This document shows positions 20,937 to 32,030 of a stretch of 64,000 nt of DNA, piece by piece. The position numbers were made by a program, and so were the translations under genes. The notes beneath the pieces are model-generated. The model saw only the letters and a list, made by a program, of their open reading frames with translations, ran no database searches and was not told where the DNA came from. Positions within the stretch are counted from its first letter, which is position 1. Each line of letters starts with the position of its first letter. The stretch is taken from positions 4,658,332 to 4,722,331 of the forward strand of contig RPFO01000253.1 of assembly GCA_009746045.1 (NCBI GenBank), read 5' to 3'. Origin of the DNA: Mesostigma viride. Lineage: Eukaryota; Streptophyta; Mesostigmatophyceae; Mesostigmatales; Mesostigmataceae.

Positions 20937-22761
20937 ATGGAGTTTTTAGCACAGTTTTCCCCTTTTAAACTTCAGTATGTTAAAGGTGTAGATAACATAG
21001 TACCTGATGCCCTCTCCCGTCGCGCAGATTACTCCTTTTTCGAGGACTTAGATGTTCTCAATACTACTCTAGTTCCTACCACTATTGGTGTAACCCCTTA
21101 TGGTGAACTACCGGATGATGAATCTTATGCCTATCTCTTTCATACTGCTGTTCGCATGCCTGATCTCCTTTCTCACGTAGGACTCTCTCTCCCGTGTGAG
21201 GCCCTTCCTGTGGTCTCTGTGGGGGGGGAGGGGAAAAATAAAATTTCTATACCGCTTAGCCATATAGCGACTAGGTCAGGAAAGTCCTATGATGATGTAG
21301 TCCCTCTAGGACCTCCCCTTCTCTTTGGCAAGGCGGTAGGAGACCTCTTTAAACCTGTTCTGGATACTTCTGTAGCGATGCCTACCTCTGATCTTGAACG
21401 CCTTATTAGTAGATTTACTGCCACTGAGTCGGAAGCTTTAGCTGCCATCGCCTCCCATCCCCAACAGTTAGGCAAACACCCCTGTAAATTTGTCGGTGGG
21501 TTTTTATATGTGCAGATAACAGATTCTCCCCCTCAATGGCGCCTGTATGTCCCTCCTATCTGTCGCCCCTCCTTGCTCTTTGAGTTGCATGATTTAGCTG
21601 CTCACCAGGGTGGTAAACGGGTACGGGATCTAGTAGCCCGTTCTTACTACTGGCCTTCCTACTTAAAGGATGTAGATGAGTATGTTAGGACCTGCCAATC
21701 TTGTCAGGAAATGAAACCTAACAATGTAGGACAGATAGCCGAGCCTAGGACCCTTCCTGACCCCATCATGCCGTGGGATTCCCTTATGATGGATTTTGTA
21801 GGACCTTTTAGAAAGAATGATAAGGGTAATACTCAGATCCTTGTGTTTGTAGATCGCTTTACGCGTATGTGCCATCTCGTGCCTTGTCCCTTGGAACTCA
21901 CCGCACGCGATTGTGCACGCCTATACCTCAATAATGTTTATAGATACCATGGTTTGAGTAGGCAGTTTATGTCTGACAAAGATAAGTTATTTACTTCTGA
22001 TTTTTGGCAGCAGTTCTTCGCTGCTATCGGTACCAAGGTCACCTTCGGTACTGCCTACCACTCCTCCTCTTCTCATTTAGTAGAACGTCTGAATAGGGTA
22101 GTGGAAGAAGCTCTGCGGCACTATGTGAATGGTTCTGGGAGTGATTGGGAGGATTATCTATGTCTGGTAGAGTTTTCCCTTAACAATTGCCCTCAGGCTG
22201 CGCATGGTTATACGCCTTTCTTCCTAGATACTGGTAGACAACCTCTTACCCCTACCTCTCTCTTAGCCAGTCCTTTACGGGACAAGGATGATGTGTCCCG
22301 GGATACCGTAGAAGGTGTGCAGGCGTTATTAGATAAGATGAAGAATGCACACGACAACGCTATTGCAGGGTACCATAGGGCGCAGGCCAAGTACCTTGCT
22401 AGGTTGCGTGCCTCATTAGATAGAAGAGCACCTGAGATAGAAATAGGAGATTTAGTCTTAGTAGAAGGCCCCCGTGTTGGCCGATTTGCTCACAAGTTCG
22501 AAGCTGAACTTAAAGTGAAACTTAGGCCCGCCTTCTTAGGACCCTTCCGTGTGTTGTCTAGAGTAGGTAATTTCTTGTATGAGATAGATATCCCTACCTC
22601 TTGGCAGACCCATTCGCGCACCTTTCATAGAAGCCAGCTGAAGCTTTATCATCAAAGCACGTTCGCTGGTAGAGAATTAGCCCCTGCCCCTTTAGAGCAT
22701 AATCCTGATACTGGTGAGGTAGAGGACGAGGTAGAGAGTATCGTGGCCCATAGGGACATTA
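20937..22761 (+). CDS. pol: pol, integrase with HHCC, DD35E core and GPY/F module
   Basis: The longest intact pol block. It starts with the end of RNase H/connection (FKLQYVKGVDNIVPDALSR, typical of Ty3 elements). A zinc-binding HHCC region lies at about 21588-21715 (CQSC at 21692-21703). The core carries D (codon 21792), D (codon 21975) and E (codon 22083). The last two are exactly 35 residues apart, as in retroviral-type integrases. The usual AYHPQTDGQ motif is replaced by AYHSSSSHLVERLN. The GPY/F module (FLGPFRVLSRVGNFLYEI) follows. The open frame runs on into the foreign sequence at 22762; the true partner is the chromodomain at 24656. It inserts element DNA into the genome. Confidence 0.92.
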
Positions 22762-24653
22762 AGGGGACGTGGCGCGCCGAATATTTTCCGCGCCAAAAAA
22801 TTCGCGGTACCGTCCGTACGGTGTATAATGTGTGCCCGGACCGCTCAACCCTCGCGGAGGTGGCCATGGCGGCATGCCTTTATGCAATATTAATCGATAT
22901 GGCACGTAAACAGCTAGAAAAAATGCTTGAATTTCGCAGAAGATTAGTTGATGACCTCATGTCATGGCGGAAAGTTTACGGTTTGCAATATCGCTAATTT
23001 CTCGAACGGCTACGGGCGCGGGGGTCCAGGATATAATTTCTCTTGCGGATCATGAAATTTAATGCAGGTTTACGGCAGCTATTGTGAGGCAACGTAGGCT
23101 CTAAAGAGCGATTATGAAGCTAACTTAATGGTGTTGTCGAGTTTGTGCCGAAGCTTCCCGGTTTCTTTTACATTTCCGGCATTCAAGGTAAGAACCTACG
23201 CAGGCCTGCGCATGTCGCCTTCGACGTATTCACGGAAGGCGCATTTTCCTTGTTCGCCTGATCAATGGATGATGTCTTTTATTGTTCGAGCTTGCGTGCC
23301 AGTTTATGCATGAAACATTTCCACGCAGGCAGGTGCAATAACGTCGGCCTTTCGCCTTTTTTTCGGGCAGTTTCCCTGCAGGAAGCGCTCCATTCCTTTC
23401 GGTTGCATCGTCAGATTCCTAGCAATTTCGTACAATTTCGTGTTCTTTGTGGCTGGCATGCTTAAGGCGCCGAGGTCAAGTTGTTGGTAATGTGTTGACA
23501 TTTGTTTTCCATAATCCTTTGGACATGAGCTTGCTCAGACGCTTTGTTATGTGCCGGATCTGACACGCCTGTTTTAGTAAAGACATCCGGCATGTGCCTA
23601 GAGGCTAACAAGCTGGCATCAGCTTCTTAGCAAATTGCCATATTGGAAAGGAAGGTGAGAGTGGTTCTTTTGCTGGCCATACTGCATGAGTGGCATTGTA
23701 TTAGATAGGTGTTTTTATTGCTTTCCTTGAGCTATAACCATTAAGACTTCCCGGCTATGTGTGCAGCAAGGCAAGCTGGATAGGATGTGAATGCATGGCA
23801 GACAGCATGTATGATTTGCTGCCAAGTTTGCAGGCTGCAGTTGCCTCTATTGCTTGGGCAGTCTTTCTAAGGTTTTTACACGTATACTTGCTGAGTTCTT
23901 GGCATAAATTTACATGGTAACCTTGGGCTGAGCATAGTGTATGCTCTCTTGGTGCGTGTATGCCTAGCGAAGGTGTTGCTATGCGCACGCTGGCAAGGCT
24001 GGCCATGCTGAGGGCAGGGGAGGGCAGATGAGGTGCCTAGCCTTTTCTTATGTTGTATGATCGAGTTGGGCATGTTTTTTGGCTTCTTGGATGGAAAACA
24101 TGCTGTCTAGGTGGCCTTATACACAGAAAAACCTCATTTAGCGTATGTTCAGGTTTTAGCACGCAAAACCTTATAAGTTGAGCTAGACTTGTCGGAATGA
24201 CCTGGGACTTGGACCACAGCTGTCCCCCTGTTAGCCGGATTTTCGCTTGATTTTGTGGCCTTATCTGAAGTGTTTGTGATATGTTTATTCCCAATGTCCG
24301 GTAAAAAAAGACCTGTTTTGCGGGAAAATTAATAACTGTTCAATCAAGGTTTTGCCATTTCCATGATGTAAATAGCTCAGCAAGCTACACACTCAGGGAA
24401 CTACAAATGGTTGATTTTCGGTTGCCAACAAATGTGTGCATTGGCTGGGGCATACCCAGCCCTAATTAGCGTCTTTTTCTATTTATAGCGCAATATTGGC
24501 GTATACTTGGGGGTAGTACCCCCAACAAGTGCATGGACAAGTCACAAGAGATGTTATTTAGTGCCCGCAATCATATTTCAGCATTGTGCAAATGAATTTC
24601 AAGTGTTATTACCATAGTTCAATTTTTAAGGGTTTTGGGGTGCCACCTCCCCA
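22762..24653. mobile_element. 1.9-kb TA-duplicating DNA element inserted before the chromodomain
   Basis: The left end AGGGGACGTGGC (22762-22773) pairs with the right end GCCACCTCCCCA (24642-24653), 10 of 12 bases. Both ends are flanked by TA (22760-22761, 24654-24655). Removing the element and one TA (1894 bp) puts the chromodomain in the integrase frame, which fixes the boundaries. Inside, short ORFs (for example the 43 codons from the ATG at about 22866) match nothing I know. No transposase was seen, so it is probably non-autonomous and mobilised by a TA-specific (mariner/pogo-like) transposase. Confidence 0.85.
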
Positions 24654-24655
24654 TA

Positions 24656-24798
24656 CAAGGGGCCGCGGTACTCAACACCAGTATAAGGTTAAGTGGATGT
24701 ATGCTCGTAGCGAGGTAGATAAAGTATGGTACACGGAGAGTGAGTTAGACGGTTGTAGTCGCCTGTTGCAGGACTACAAAACCCTGCACCAGCTCTAG
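24656..24798 (+). CDS. pol: pol C-terminus: chromodomain
   Basis: Encodes RGRGTQHQYKVKWMYARSEV and then a W-Y-T-E-x2-L block, ending at TAG 24796-24798. The YKVKW entry, the aromatic around VWYTESEL and the terminal helix fit the chromodomain that ends pol in chromoviruses, which steers integration to particular chromatin. It is in frame with the integrase once the 22762-24653 guest is discounted. Confidence 0.75.
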
Positions 24799-24874
24799 CT
24801 GTGGACCTGCCCCTCTCTTATATTATGCCTGCTGTTGATGGGTGGTTGGTTGTCCCCTCCCCTCCGCAGCCATC

Positions 24875-25420
24875 ATGGCGGAACCTACCCCTCCGACGGA
24901 GACCCTGCCGCCTACCCCTGATCCAGAGTTCTACTATGAGGCCCTTCCGGGCCGGTGGGTTTCCCGATCCAGCTACCCGGGTGGCCCATTTCATCCTGCC
25001 CTTCAGGCTCATCATGCGGCCTTGGTCCGGGCCGCCCTCTTTGGGGTCTCTTGGTTCGGGCCAGACCCCAATGAACCGCAGCAGTTGGTTGTGCATGGTT
25101 TTGACGACGCTGGGCACTGTCTTTTGGAGTGTGGGTCCCGCTGCCCTGCCTTGGGGCAAATCGACGCCATTCTTCAGTGCCCTAGGATTTTCTCATACCT
25201 GTCTACCCCTGTGGGCCGCACCTGCCTCCGGGAGGTTTTCCCTTGGCTTCCGGCCGAGGGCGAAGCCGAGACAGATGCACACCCCTGCGACCTCCTGCGG
25301 GCGGTTGAATTTATGGAGATTGCGGATCAGTCGGCGGGGATGTTAGTAGCACATGGCGATCCTTCCCCTGTGGATGCACCGGTAGAGTCGCAGTACACGC
25401 CGGAGTATTCGGCCTCAGTC
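24875..25420 (+). CDS. 3' accessory ORF of the Ty3/gypsy element, N-terminal part
   Basis: Begins at ATG 24875 (CCATCATGGCG), 76 bp after the pol stop. The first 182 codons encode a Pro/Thr-rich start (MAEPTPPTETLPPTPDPEF) and a globular-looking block with WVSRSSYPGGPFHPALQAHH, SWFGPDP and several Cys. The copia insertion breaks it at the CAGTC target site. The second part is 40343-42130, in the same frame once the guest and one CAGTC are removed (14922 bp, a multiple of three). No family was recognised. The position between pol and the polypurine tract is where env-like or accessory ORFs of some Ty3 elements sit, but I see no signal peptide here. Confidence 0.75.
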
Positions 25421-26113
25421 AGCGCAATGTGTAGGGATAGATAGATTCCAATGCGCGCGGATAGATTCATCATGAGAATGGTTGGAATGGAGCTTGGTTA
25501 AAAATATAGGCTTACAGCACTCGTGCACGTGAGTGCTTAGACACGAGTTTGCCAAGTCAAGGCAACACACGTGAGGCGGGCTCGCAAGAGATCTAACCAG
25601 TTGGCACTGGCCTATTCTTTATATACTTGTGCACTGTGCTTTGCTAGGCCTGAGCAGCCTCGTAGGCCTGCTCAGTATTAACACCCCCGGTACAGTATTA
25701 ACAACCTGTACAGCGTCCAGATCCTATACAGTAGGTCTGCCATACAGGCACAGTGACCACAGAGTACAGTCCACAGTGATTATTGCGTCTGCACCCAATA
25801 GTCCAGGACTAAGCCTGCGGTACCAACAGACCACAGGTTAAGGTTCCTATTTCCTGCGTACGACGTATTAATCCAATACCGTCGTAGGTTCAGCACCTAA
25901 TTCCTGTCAGCCCAGGAATTACTGTCGACCCCATATGTCGTCGGCACATATTCACGCACCACTTAGAAGAACAGCCGGCTCGCGCTCGCGCGCGACCGGG
26001 AAGTCGGAACACCATAACTTTCTTGATACTTGTCGGAATGAACTCGTTCCGGTGTCGCTGGAATCGCAGAGATATGCCGAATCAGGATCACGCCAATGCG
26101 CTTGGCGTTAACT
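25421..26113 (-). repeat. 3' LTR of the Ty1/copia element
   Basis: Near-identical to 39645-40337. Contains a TATATA-like box (CTTTATATAC, about 25617-25626). On the minus strand it begins AGTTAACGCC after the polypurine tract. The usual TG...CA ends are not evident. Confidence 0.85.
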
Positions 26114-26131
26114 CCAATCCTTTCTTTTCTT
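26114..26131 (-). promoter_or_regulatory. polypurine tract of the copia element
   Basis: Minus-strand AAGAAAAGAAAGGATTGG abuts the LTR start. It is the second-strand primer site expected for an LTR retrotransposon and sets the orientation. Confidence 0.7.
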
Positions 26132-26181
26132 GAGCTGTAGCAGCTCACACAAGTCTACATACAAACACACACAATGGGTAC

Positions 26182-26300
26182 TGGACATCCTCCCCGACTA
26201 CAAGTCACAACCCACTGGGCATGACAGTCAGCTTGGATTCCTGGACATCCTCCCCGACTACAAGTCACAACCCACTGGGCATGACAGTCAGCTTGGATTC
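26182..26300 (+). repeat. perfect 59-bp tandem duplication
   Basis: Two identical copies beginning CTGGACATCCTCCCCGACTA at 26182 and 26241, in the 3' untranslated part of the copia element. Confidence 0.9.
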
Positions 26301-26871
26301 CTTATTATATGTACATAGCACCCATACTGGTTCAGGAGCACAAACAAATTACAATGAGTCCCTATCCCTTCACGGGAGGCTCGTTGTGCATGTTACCCAT
26401 GTACAAGAGGTTGGCCAACTGTGGCAGCCCATAGGTGTTCAGTGAAGAACTTGAGAAGTATGTACAACCTTCAGGACCTTAGGCGAAACCCCACAGATCA
26501 CCCACAACAGCTCATCAGAAAACATTGCTGACCCCCAGACGGGAGTCGGCGCCGGTCTGCTGCCCCTTATCGAACCAGACACAACATCTACGCGAAGCAC
26601 ATGCAAAACCACAAGCTCCTATATACTCATTCCAACCGTGGAAAATCAGGGGACCTGTCGCCACCTCACCAGCATGGTGGATGGGTCAGCCAGTCCGTGA
26701 AACTCCGCCTTAAGACGGCACCAGGGAATCGAACCCCGCCCACAAACCACAGATCCCCTAGCCTAATATGGATTTGTACTACAGCACTAGTACAAATTGG
26801 TTTTTTTTCAACATTGTTATTTAATGCCTCTCATAGGTCCAAAGCATGGAGGTCAGTGTCCCAACATGTGG

Positions 26872-27251
26872 TGACACCGTGACACCGTGACACCGTGACA
26901 CCGTGACACCGTGACATCACAACACTAGCATTTCACAGTTTGTATGATGTCACATGGTAATGTGACGTTCAGCACTGGTATCATGATGTCCACATGTAAG
27001 CTAAAGCGCTGCCCAACATGACGTGACACCGTGACATCATGACACCGTGACATCGTGACACCGTGACACCGTGACATCACAACACTAGCTAGCATTTCAC
27101 AGTTTGTATGATGTCACAAGGTAATGTGATGTACAGCACTGATATCATGATGTCCACATGTAAGCTGAAGCGCTGCCCAACATGACGTGACACCGCACGA
27201 CATCATGACACCGTGACATCGTGACACCGTGACATCGTGACACCGTGACAT
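26872..27251 (+). repeat. left subterminal array of ACCGTGAC octamers
   Basis: Blocks of 5-8 ACCGTGAC units at 26872-26916, 27023-27078 and 27186-27251. They are separated by a repeated roughly 105-bp spacer (CACAACACTAGCATTTCACA...CATGTAAGCT...), giving a period of about 150-163 bp. Confidence 0.9.
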
Positions 27252-27669
27252 TGAATCTTGCTATGTATGGAGATATCGTTTTTCACTTCTCTAACTTGAG
27301 TAATGCAAGCACAAGGCAACATAATTAGTTTTGAACCCCTGAAAAGAAAGAACCTTACATGCCCTACGTCTCAGAACACTGTTGCATCATGCATGACACC
27401 AGGACACGGTGACAAAGTGGCATGGCACAAGATACAACTGCATTTGACACCAAATATTGATAAGGCTAAACAACTAGCCTTCATTCCTAAATAGCCATGC
27501 ATGCATCACATTCTTTACTGAAATATGACATGGATCTACTAAGTCAACCATGCAGTCACATGTGAGTCTCAAACCATTAAAACAGGTATGCGCATATGTG
27601 TATTCCATCTGGGTTTGATGCCCAGGCGCATACCATTAATTAGACAACTAGTCCAAAACAATGCATGTC
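27252..27669. other. no recognisable gene
   Basis: A/T-rich interior of the 7.6-kb element between the left satellite and the first exon-like block. I see nothing supportable. Confidence 0.5.
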
Positions 27670-27699
27670 TCACTTAATAGTCATCATAATACACATCTT

Positions 27700-28383
27700 G
27701 TTCCAGATTGTTATTTGGTATTTCACCAGACGCCTCCGAGGCACTGCGTCCGATGATGCCTGGTGCAAAACAATAGCATTTATAGCACGCAAAACAAGAA
27801 AGCAAAACAAGAAAGTTACGTATTTTCTCCGACACCAAACGTCATCGTACCCTCCATGCAGCAGCCTCGTGCAAGCTGAATTGCATAGAAGCTGCAACTA
27901 CGATTCTATTCATGAAAGCATACAGGCAGGCAGTCGACATCCCAAGCAGGATAACCCCCCTAAACAACAACCCCTCGCGGGGGGCGCGTGAAAACGGCAA
28001 AGGCAAAGCGGAGCCCGCCGCCTTTGGGCGGGCGGAGCGGAGCCTTCGTTTTCACGCGCCCCCCGCGAGGGGAAATTTTTTTTGGAAAATGGGGCAAACC
28101 ATGGGGGTTTTCTTACGGAATTTACCTGCGATCTTCCTTGCGATGCAGTTTTGCCTGGTCGCTCGCGCTCCCCGTCCGAACCGCCATCAGAGGCTGCATT
28201 AATTCTATTAAGCTCATTCAGCGCGCCCCGGACGTACACGGTTGATTTCTTATCTTTTGGTTGTTCATCTGCCTTCCCGTCTACAGCAGCGCCATCATCG
28301 GCTGTCTCGGCATGCTCTGCACGTTCATCCGAGCCATACTGTTCATGGATTTCTGCCGGCGGCTGCTGTTCGCCGCTAGCCAT
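27700..28383 (-). CDS. unrecognised minus-strand gene, at least two exons
   Basis: From the ATG at 28383 an acidic, Gln/Glu/Asp-rich sequence (MASGEQQPPAEIHEQYGSDE...) runs to a GT donor near 28130 (CGCAG|GTAAATT). A second block about 27720-27800 encodes ASSDAVPRRRLVKYQITIWN, plausibly the next exon. A perfect GC-rich hairpin (27971-28072) lies in the intron between them. Divergent to the + strand block beginning at 28743. Function unknown; probably one of the proteins of the 7.6-kb element. Confidence 0.4.
27971..28072. repeat. 102-bp GC-rich foldback with perfect 26-bp arms
   Basis: The left arm 27971-27996 (CCCCTCGCGGGGGGCGCGTG...) and right arm 28047-28072 are exact reverse complements around a 50-bp loop that itself contains CCGCC...GGCGGG pairing. 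Flanks are A/T-rich. It is either a very small MITE or a strong RNA hairpin in the intron of the minus-strand gene. Confidence 0.9.
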
Positions 28384-28489
28384 CGCAGCTATATCCTATC
28401 AAACTCCGCTGTCCTAAAAACACGAACAAACACGAGGGCACGCAAATTATCTACGTCGTGCGTCCAGAAGTACTTGTCGAGCTTAATCT

Positions 28490-28710
28490 GTATATTATTT
28501 TGCGTTCAAGTTCTCCGGACCTCGTGACATCGGGTGCATGCCTTCGTTCCCGAGGTCGATGTCCCGAGGTCCCGAGAACTTGCGGCCCAAATTTAGGTGG
28601 TGTCCCGAGGTCCCGACACCTGATTGGCCCGTTGAGATTCGCTCAGAATCAAGAGCAATCAATGCGGACCACGAGTAGCTCGGACCTCGTGACACCACCT
28701 CGGGCCAGGC
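28490..28710. promoter_or_regulatory. divergent promoter region with CGAGGTCCCGA and GGACCTCGTGACA motifs
   Basis: Between the minus ATG (28383) and the + ATG (28743) lie repeated CCGAGGTCCCGA (about 28555-28575, 28600-28612) and CGGACCTCGTGACA (about 28514, 28680). GGTGGTGTCCCGAGGTCC and GGACCTCGTGACACCACC form an inverted pair about 70 bp apart. This looks like a shared regulatory region with palindromic sites. Confidence 0.4.
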
Positions 28711-28742
28711 GGGTGCACTTGCACGCCGATATATCGACAACG

Positions 28743-29938
28743 ATGGAAGATTGCATCGGTAAAATGTATTCTAAAGACTTTGACCGAACGACTTTCTTCA
28801 TTACCGCTGCAACTTTTTTTTCCTGAGCTACCGCATATTTCCGACCAATTTCAAGGCTGCGTCAGGCTTGGCAGACCCATACTTCGTATATATATGCGTT
28901 TGCCCCGAACGTCATGTTTAATGCAGGCTTTGTGGACTCTAAAGACGCCCACGATGTTGGGGCTTTTATCAGCCTCTGGACATGTAGAAACTGCGGTCAG
29001 CAGGTGAATGCCGGAACGAGTTCTGCGGCGGGGTGTGCGAAACAGACATCAAGCGCACGGCAGACATGGATACCTCCGAGCGGTATGTTCCCTTATTCAA
29101 ATCTACGGGCCAATTCACTCCTTGTTGAATCCCTGACCTTGTCACGGATGAATATGTTACCAGTTCCCCATCTCCGGAGTTTCTCTTTTGGTCATCTTCT
29201 TATCTTACGGGAGGTGCGTCATGAATCGTATAGCGAGCTACGGTTTCATGGCGAGCCTTTTCTTCACATCAGCGACGTACAGGTTACCTTAGAGGCTAGG
29301 GATGTCAAGGAACTCTTCACACGGATATTAGGGAGGGTGCATGACGGATTGCGGGCAAGATATTACGGGCTGGCTGGCAGCCTTGCAGCGCTATTGCCTC
29401 CGATCGATGGCAATGATTTGCAGGCAGGGCTATGGATCACAAAGCTGTTGCTTTGCTCTAGTTGTACATGCTGCAATTTATTGGCATTGTGCTCACGGCA
29501 AGTAATGTTGCATGACATGGTTGACCACGAAGATTGATGGAAAACCTTGAAGCAATTGGTGGCTTTCTTGGATGCTCGATGGCTTCACATGCTTGTGAGT
29601 CCATAAAACCCACTGTATACGTGCCCACCATCTCTAAGCTGAAAGCATCTGCCTTCAACAAGCATCTTAAGACATGCATGCACATGAGAACTGTCATGGT
29701 TTGTGGAGAGGGTGGCATATTGCGTGAGAGTGGAGAGAGGACAGTGGCCGGGCTAGGCCAGCTACCTGTGCTGCCACACGGCCGGGCGGCAAACACTGAT
29801 GCACAAGCTGCCTTACACGCCAGCACCCAAGCTGCCTTCACACCCCTGAATGATGAGCAGAGGGCATCCTGGACGGCCGCATCCATGCAGTTCATGCAGT
29901 TCAGGCTGTGCGTGCTGGCCAAGGGCACGGGTAAATGA
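28743..29938 (+). CDS. unrecognised + strand gene blocks
   Basis: MEDCIGKMYSKDFDRTTFF... opens at ATG 28743. After an acceptor-like AATGCAG at about 28927 a 200-codon open block to 29537 encodes LWTCRNCGQQ (a zinc-ribbon-like CxxC) and ordinary protein. A further open block, 29534-29938 (MENLEAIGGFLGCSMASHAC...), follows in another frame. These could be exons of one gene of the 7.6-kb element. No family was recognised and splice sites are tentative. Confidence 0.35.
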
Positions 29939-31737
29939 GCCAATGGCGGGCTATTATTACGCACGTTGCAACCAGCGCCAATGAAGCAACCCAAGCCTGC
30001 CCTCCTGACAGGTATGTGTGTTTTGTTTTCTCATGTGGTGTGCACAACCAGCAATCCTTTATTTCCCTATGATGCATGTTTGCGGAATTCTGGCAACCTG
30101 GCACATGGCCAAACTCCTCAATGTCAGGGGTGGGAGGGGTTGTTTGTCAAGTGGATAGACACACGCACATGCTCAACACCTCTTGCTCCAATGCCACTGC
30201 CACTCACCCAGAAACTCAGGCACAACCACGCACGATCGCTAAGCTGCTAGCCAGAATCGCAGTCCTCACCAAAGTGAGGGATGGGGCACCAGCTAGTTTG
30301 ACAGTCTGGCTGAGGACGTGCAGGAGTTGAATGACATATCTGAAGCAAGTAGTCACGGATGGCTTGGAGAAACATGGTGAAGCATGCATGGGCATGCATC
30401 TCATGTTGACAAGGGCCAGAGCAAGAGCATGAGCACGATGCATGTGCCTATGTAGAGGCCATTGGGCTTGCACTATCTGTTGAAGACAGCTGCGGTATTG
30501 TGGCCAAGCGGCTCACCGGGGATGTGCAGTGGCTTCTTCATGCTAGGTATGATGGCGGCCAAGTGCAGTCCTTTGGTGGCATATTTCAAGCCGGCAACCT
30601 CGAGGTAGCAACTGAGCAGTGTATGAGCTGTCTGGCTATGCACCACAGCGCTGGCTGAGGAGATCTAGTCCAACTTGGAAGCTGCGTTGCCAGCAACGTG
30701 GGCCCCTATAACAGAGACAGGGACATGGGGGCATCCATGGTGATGCAGAGGACCATGTGTGGCAACCTTGGTCAGGCGGGCCGGTTGCCAAGGGATGTGC
30801 TGCTACCAAATCAAGGCGCACAAAACACATCGCAACCATGCCGACGGCCGAGATGCCTGGCATCAGATTAGATTATTACATTGCCAAGCTGAGTTTGCGG
30901 CTACCGTGCGTGCTGTGGGTTTGAACTGATCATGCTAGCCAACGTGACAGTTGGCAGTTCTTATGTCTAACAAGCCCCTACTTGAAAATTGCCTTAGCAT
31001 GGCCGTATGCACATATATACAACCATGTCTAGCCACTGTTCATGTTCATATATCTTTGTCTGTGTGTCACAAAAGTTGTGTTATATTATCTGTGCAAGGT
31101 CTGAACAGTTAGCAACACAGTTGGTGGGAGTTGGCCATACCGTTACTAAAGAACTTTGCATCCAAGGTTGAGTGATTAGCTGGAAACTCGCAGGTGTTGC
31201 ATGGACCAGTGAACCCAATGACACTTGATGGACCTGAAGTTTTGTGCAATGTCTGAAATGACATGATGATTAACATGGGCGCTTGTTTTCAGCCTCACCT
31301 GAGCACATCTTGCATGGGAACTGCAAGAAATGTGGCGGAAATGCAAAAAACGCACATTTTTTCTCACATTTGCTAGCAAGCTGTCAATGAATGAAGTACA
31401 ACAGACCTGGATTTTTGTGCAATGTCTACTATGATGATATTTAATATGCTTGCAAGTTTCCAGCCCCAACTGAGCACATCTTGTATGAAAACTGTCATGA
31501 AATGTGTGAAAAAAACGCGAAAAACGTGCATTTTTGCTAGCATTTGGTGGCATTTTGTTACCAAATACAGTACGATGGACCTGATTTTTTGTGCCATGTC
31601 TACATTTATGATGTGTAACGTGATTGCAAATTTCCAGCCTCGACTGAACACATCTTCCATGGAAACTGCTATGAGATGTGGTGAAACGGTGCGTTTTTGC
31701 TAGCATTTGGTGGCAGTTTGTCACCAAATGAGGTCAG
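29939..31737. other. no confident gene; repeated 100-170 bp units at 31.2-31.7 kb
   Basis: 30.0-31.1 kb holds only short, unconvincing ORFs. 31195-31735 consists of three diverged tandem copies of a unit containing GACCTGAATTTTTGTGCAAT, TTTCCAGCC and GAGCACATCTTGCATGG, ending near TGCTAGCATTTGGTGGC. Confidence 0.55.
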
Positions 31738-32030
31738 ATGACCATGGGACATGGTGCACAGATGGTAGACATGAGCATAAGCCTACATGCAAACAGCCAG
31801 GTCAGGAGCTCTTTATTTGCATATCAAATGGTATTTGTTTGTATTAAAATCTGGAAAGTTGCTAAAAATAGACATGCCAAAAATAGACCAACCGATGTCG
31901 AAAAATTCTGGAAAGTCAAATTCCTTTTACTGGTGTCATGGACATGCTGCCTACCAATATCTAGCATGTTTGGACTCAATTTGCTCCTTGTAGGGCTTAT
32001 AAGGGCATTTTTTGGCACTTTCATACCGTT

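Noticed and set aside
22762-22997. Integrase C-terminus encoded by 22762-22997
   Set aside because: These codons belong to the inserted TA-flanked element. The chromodomain at 24656 is the natural continuation.
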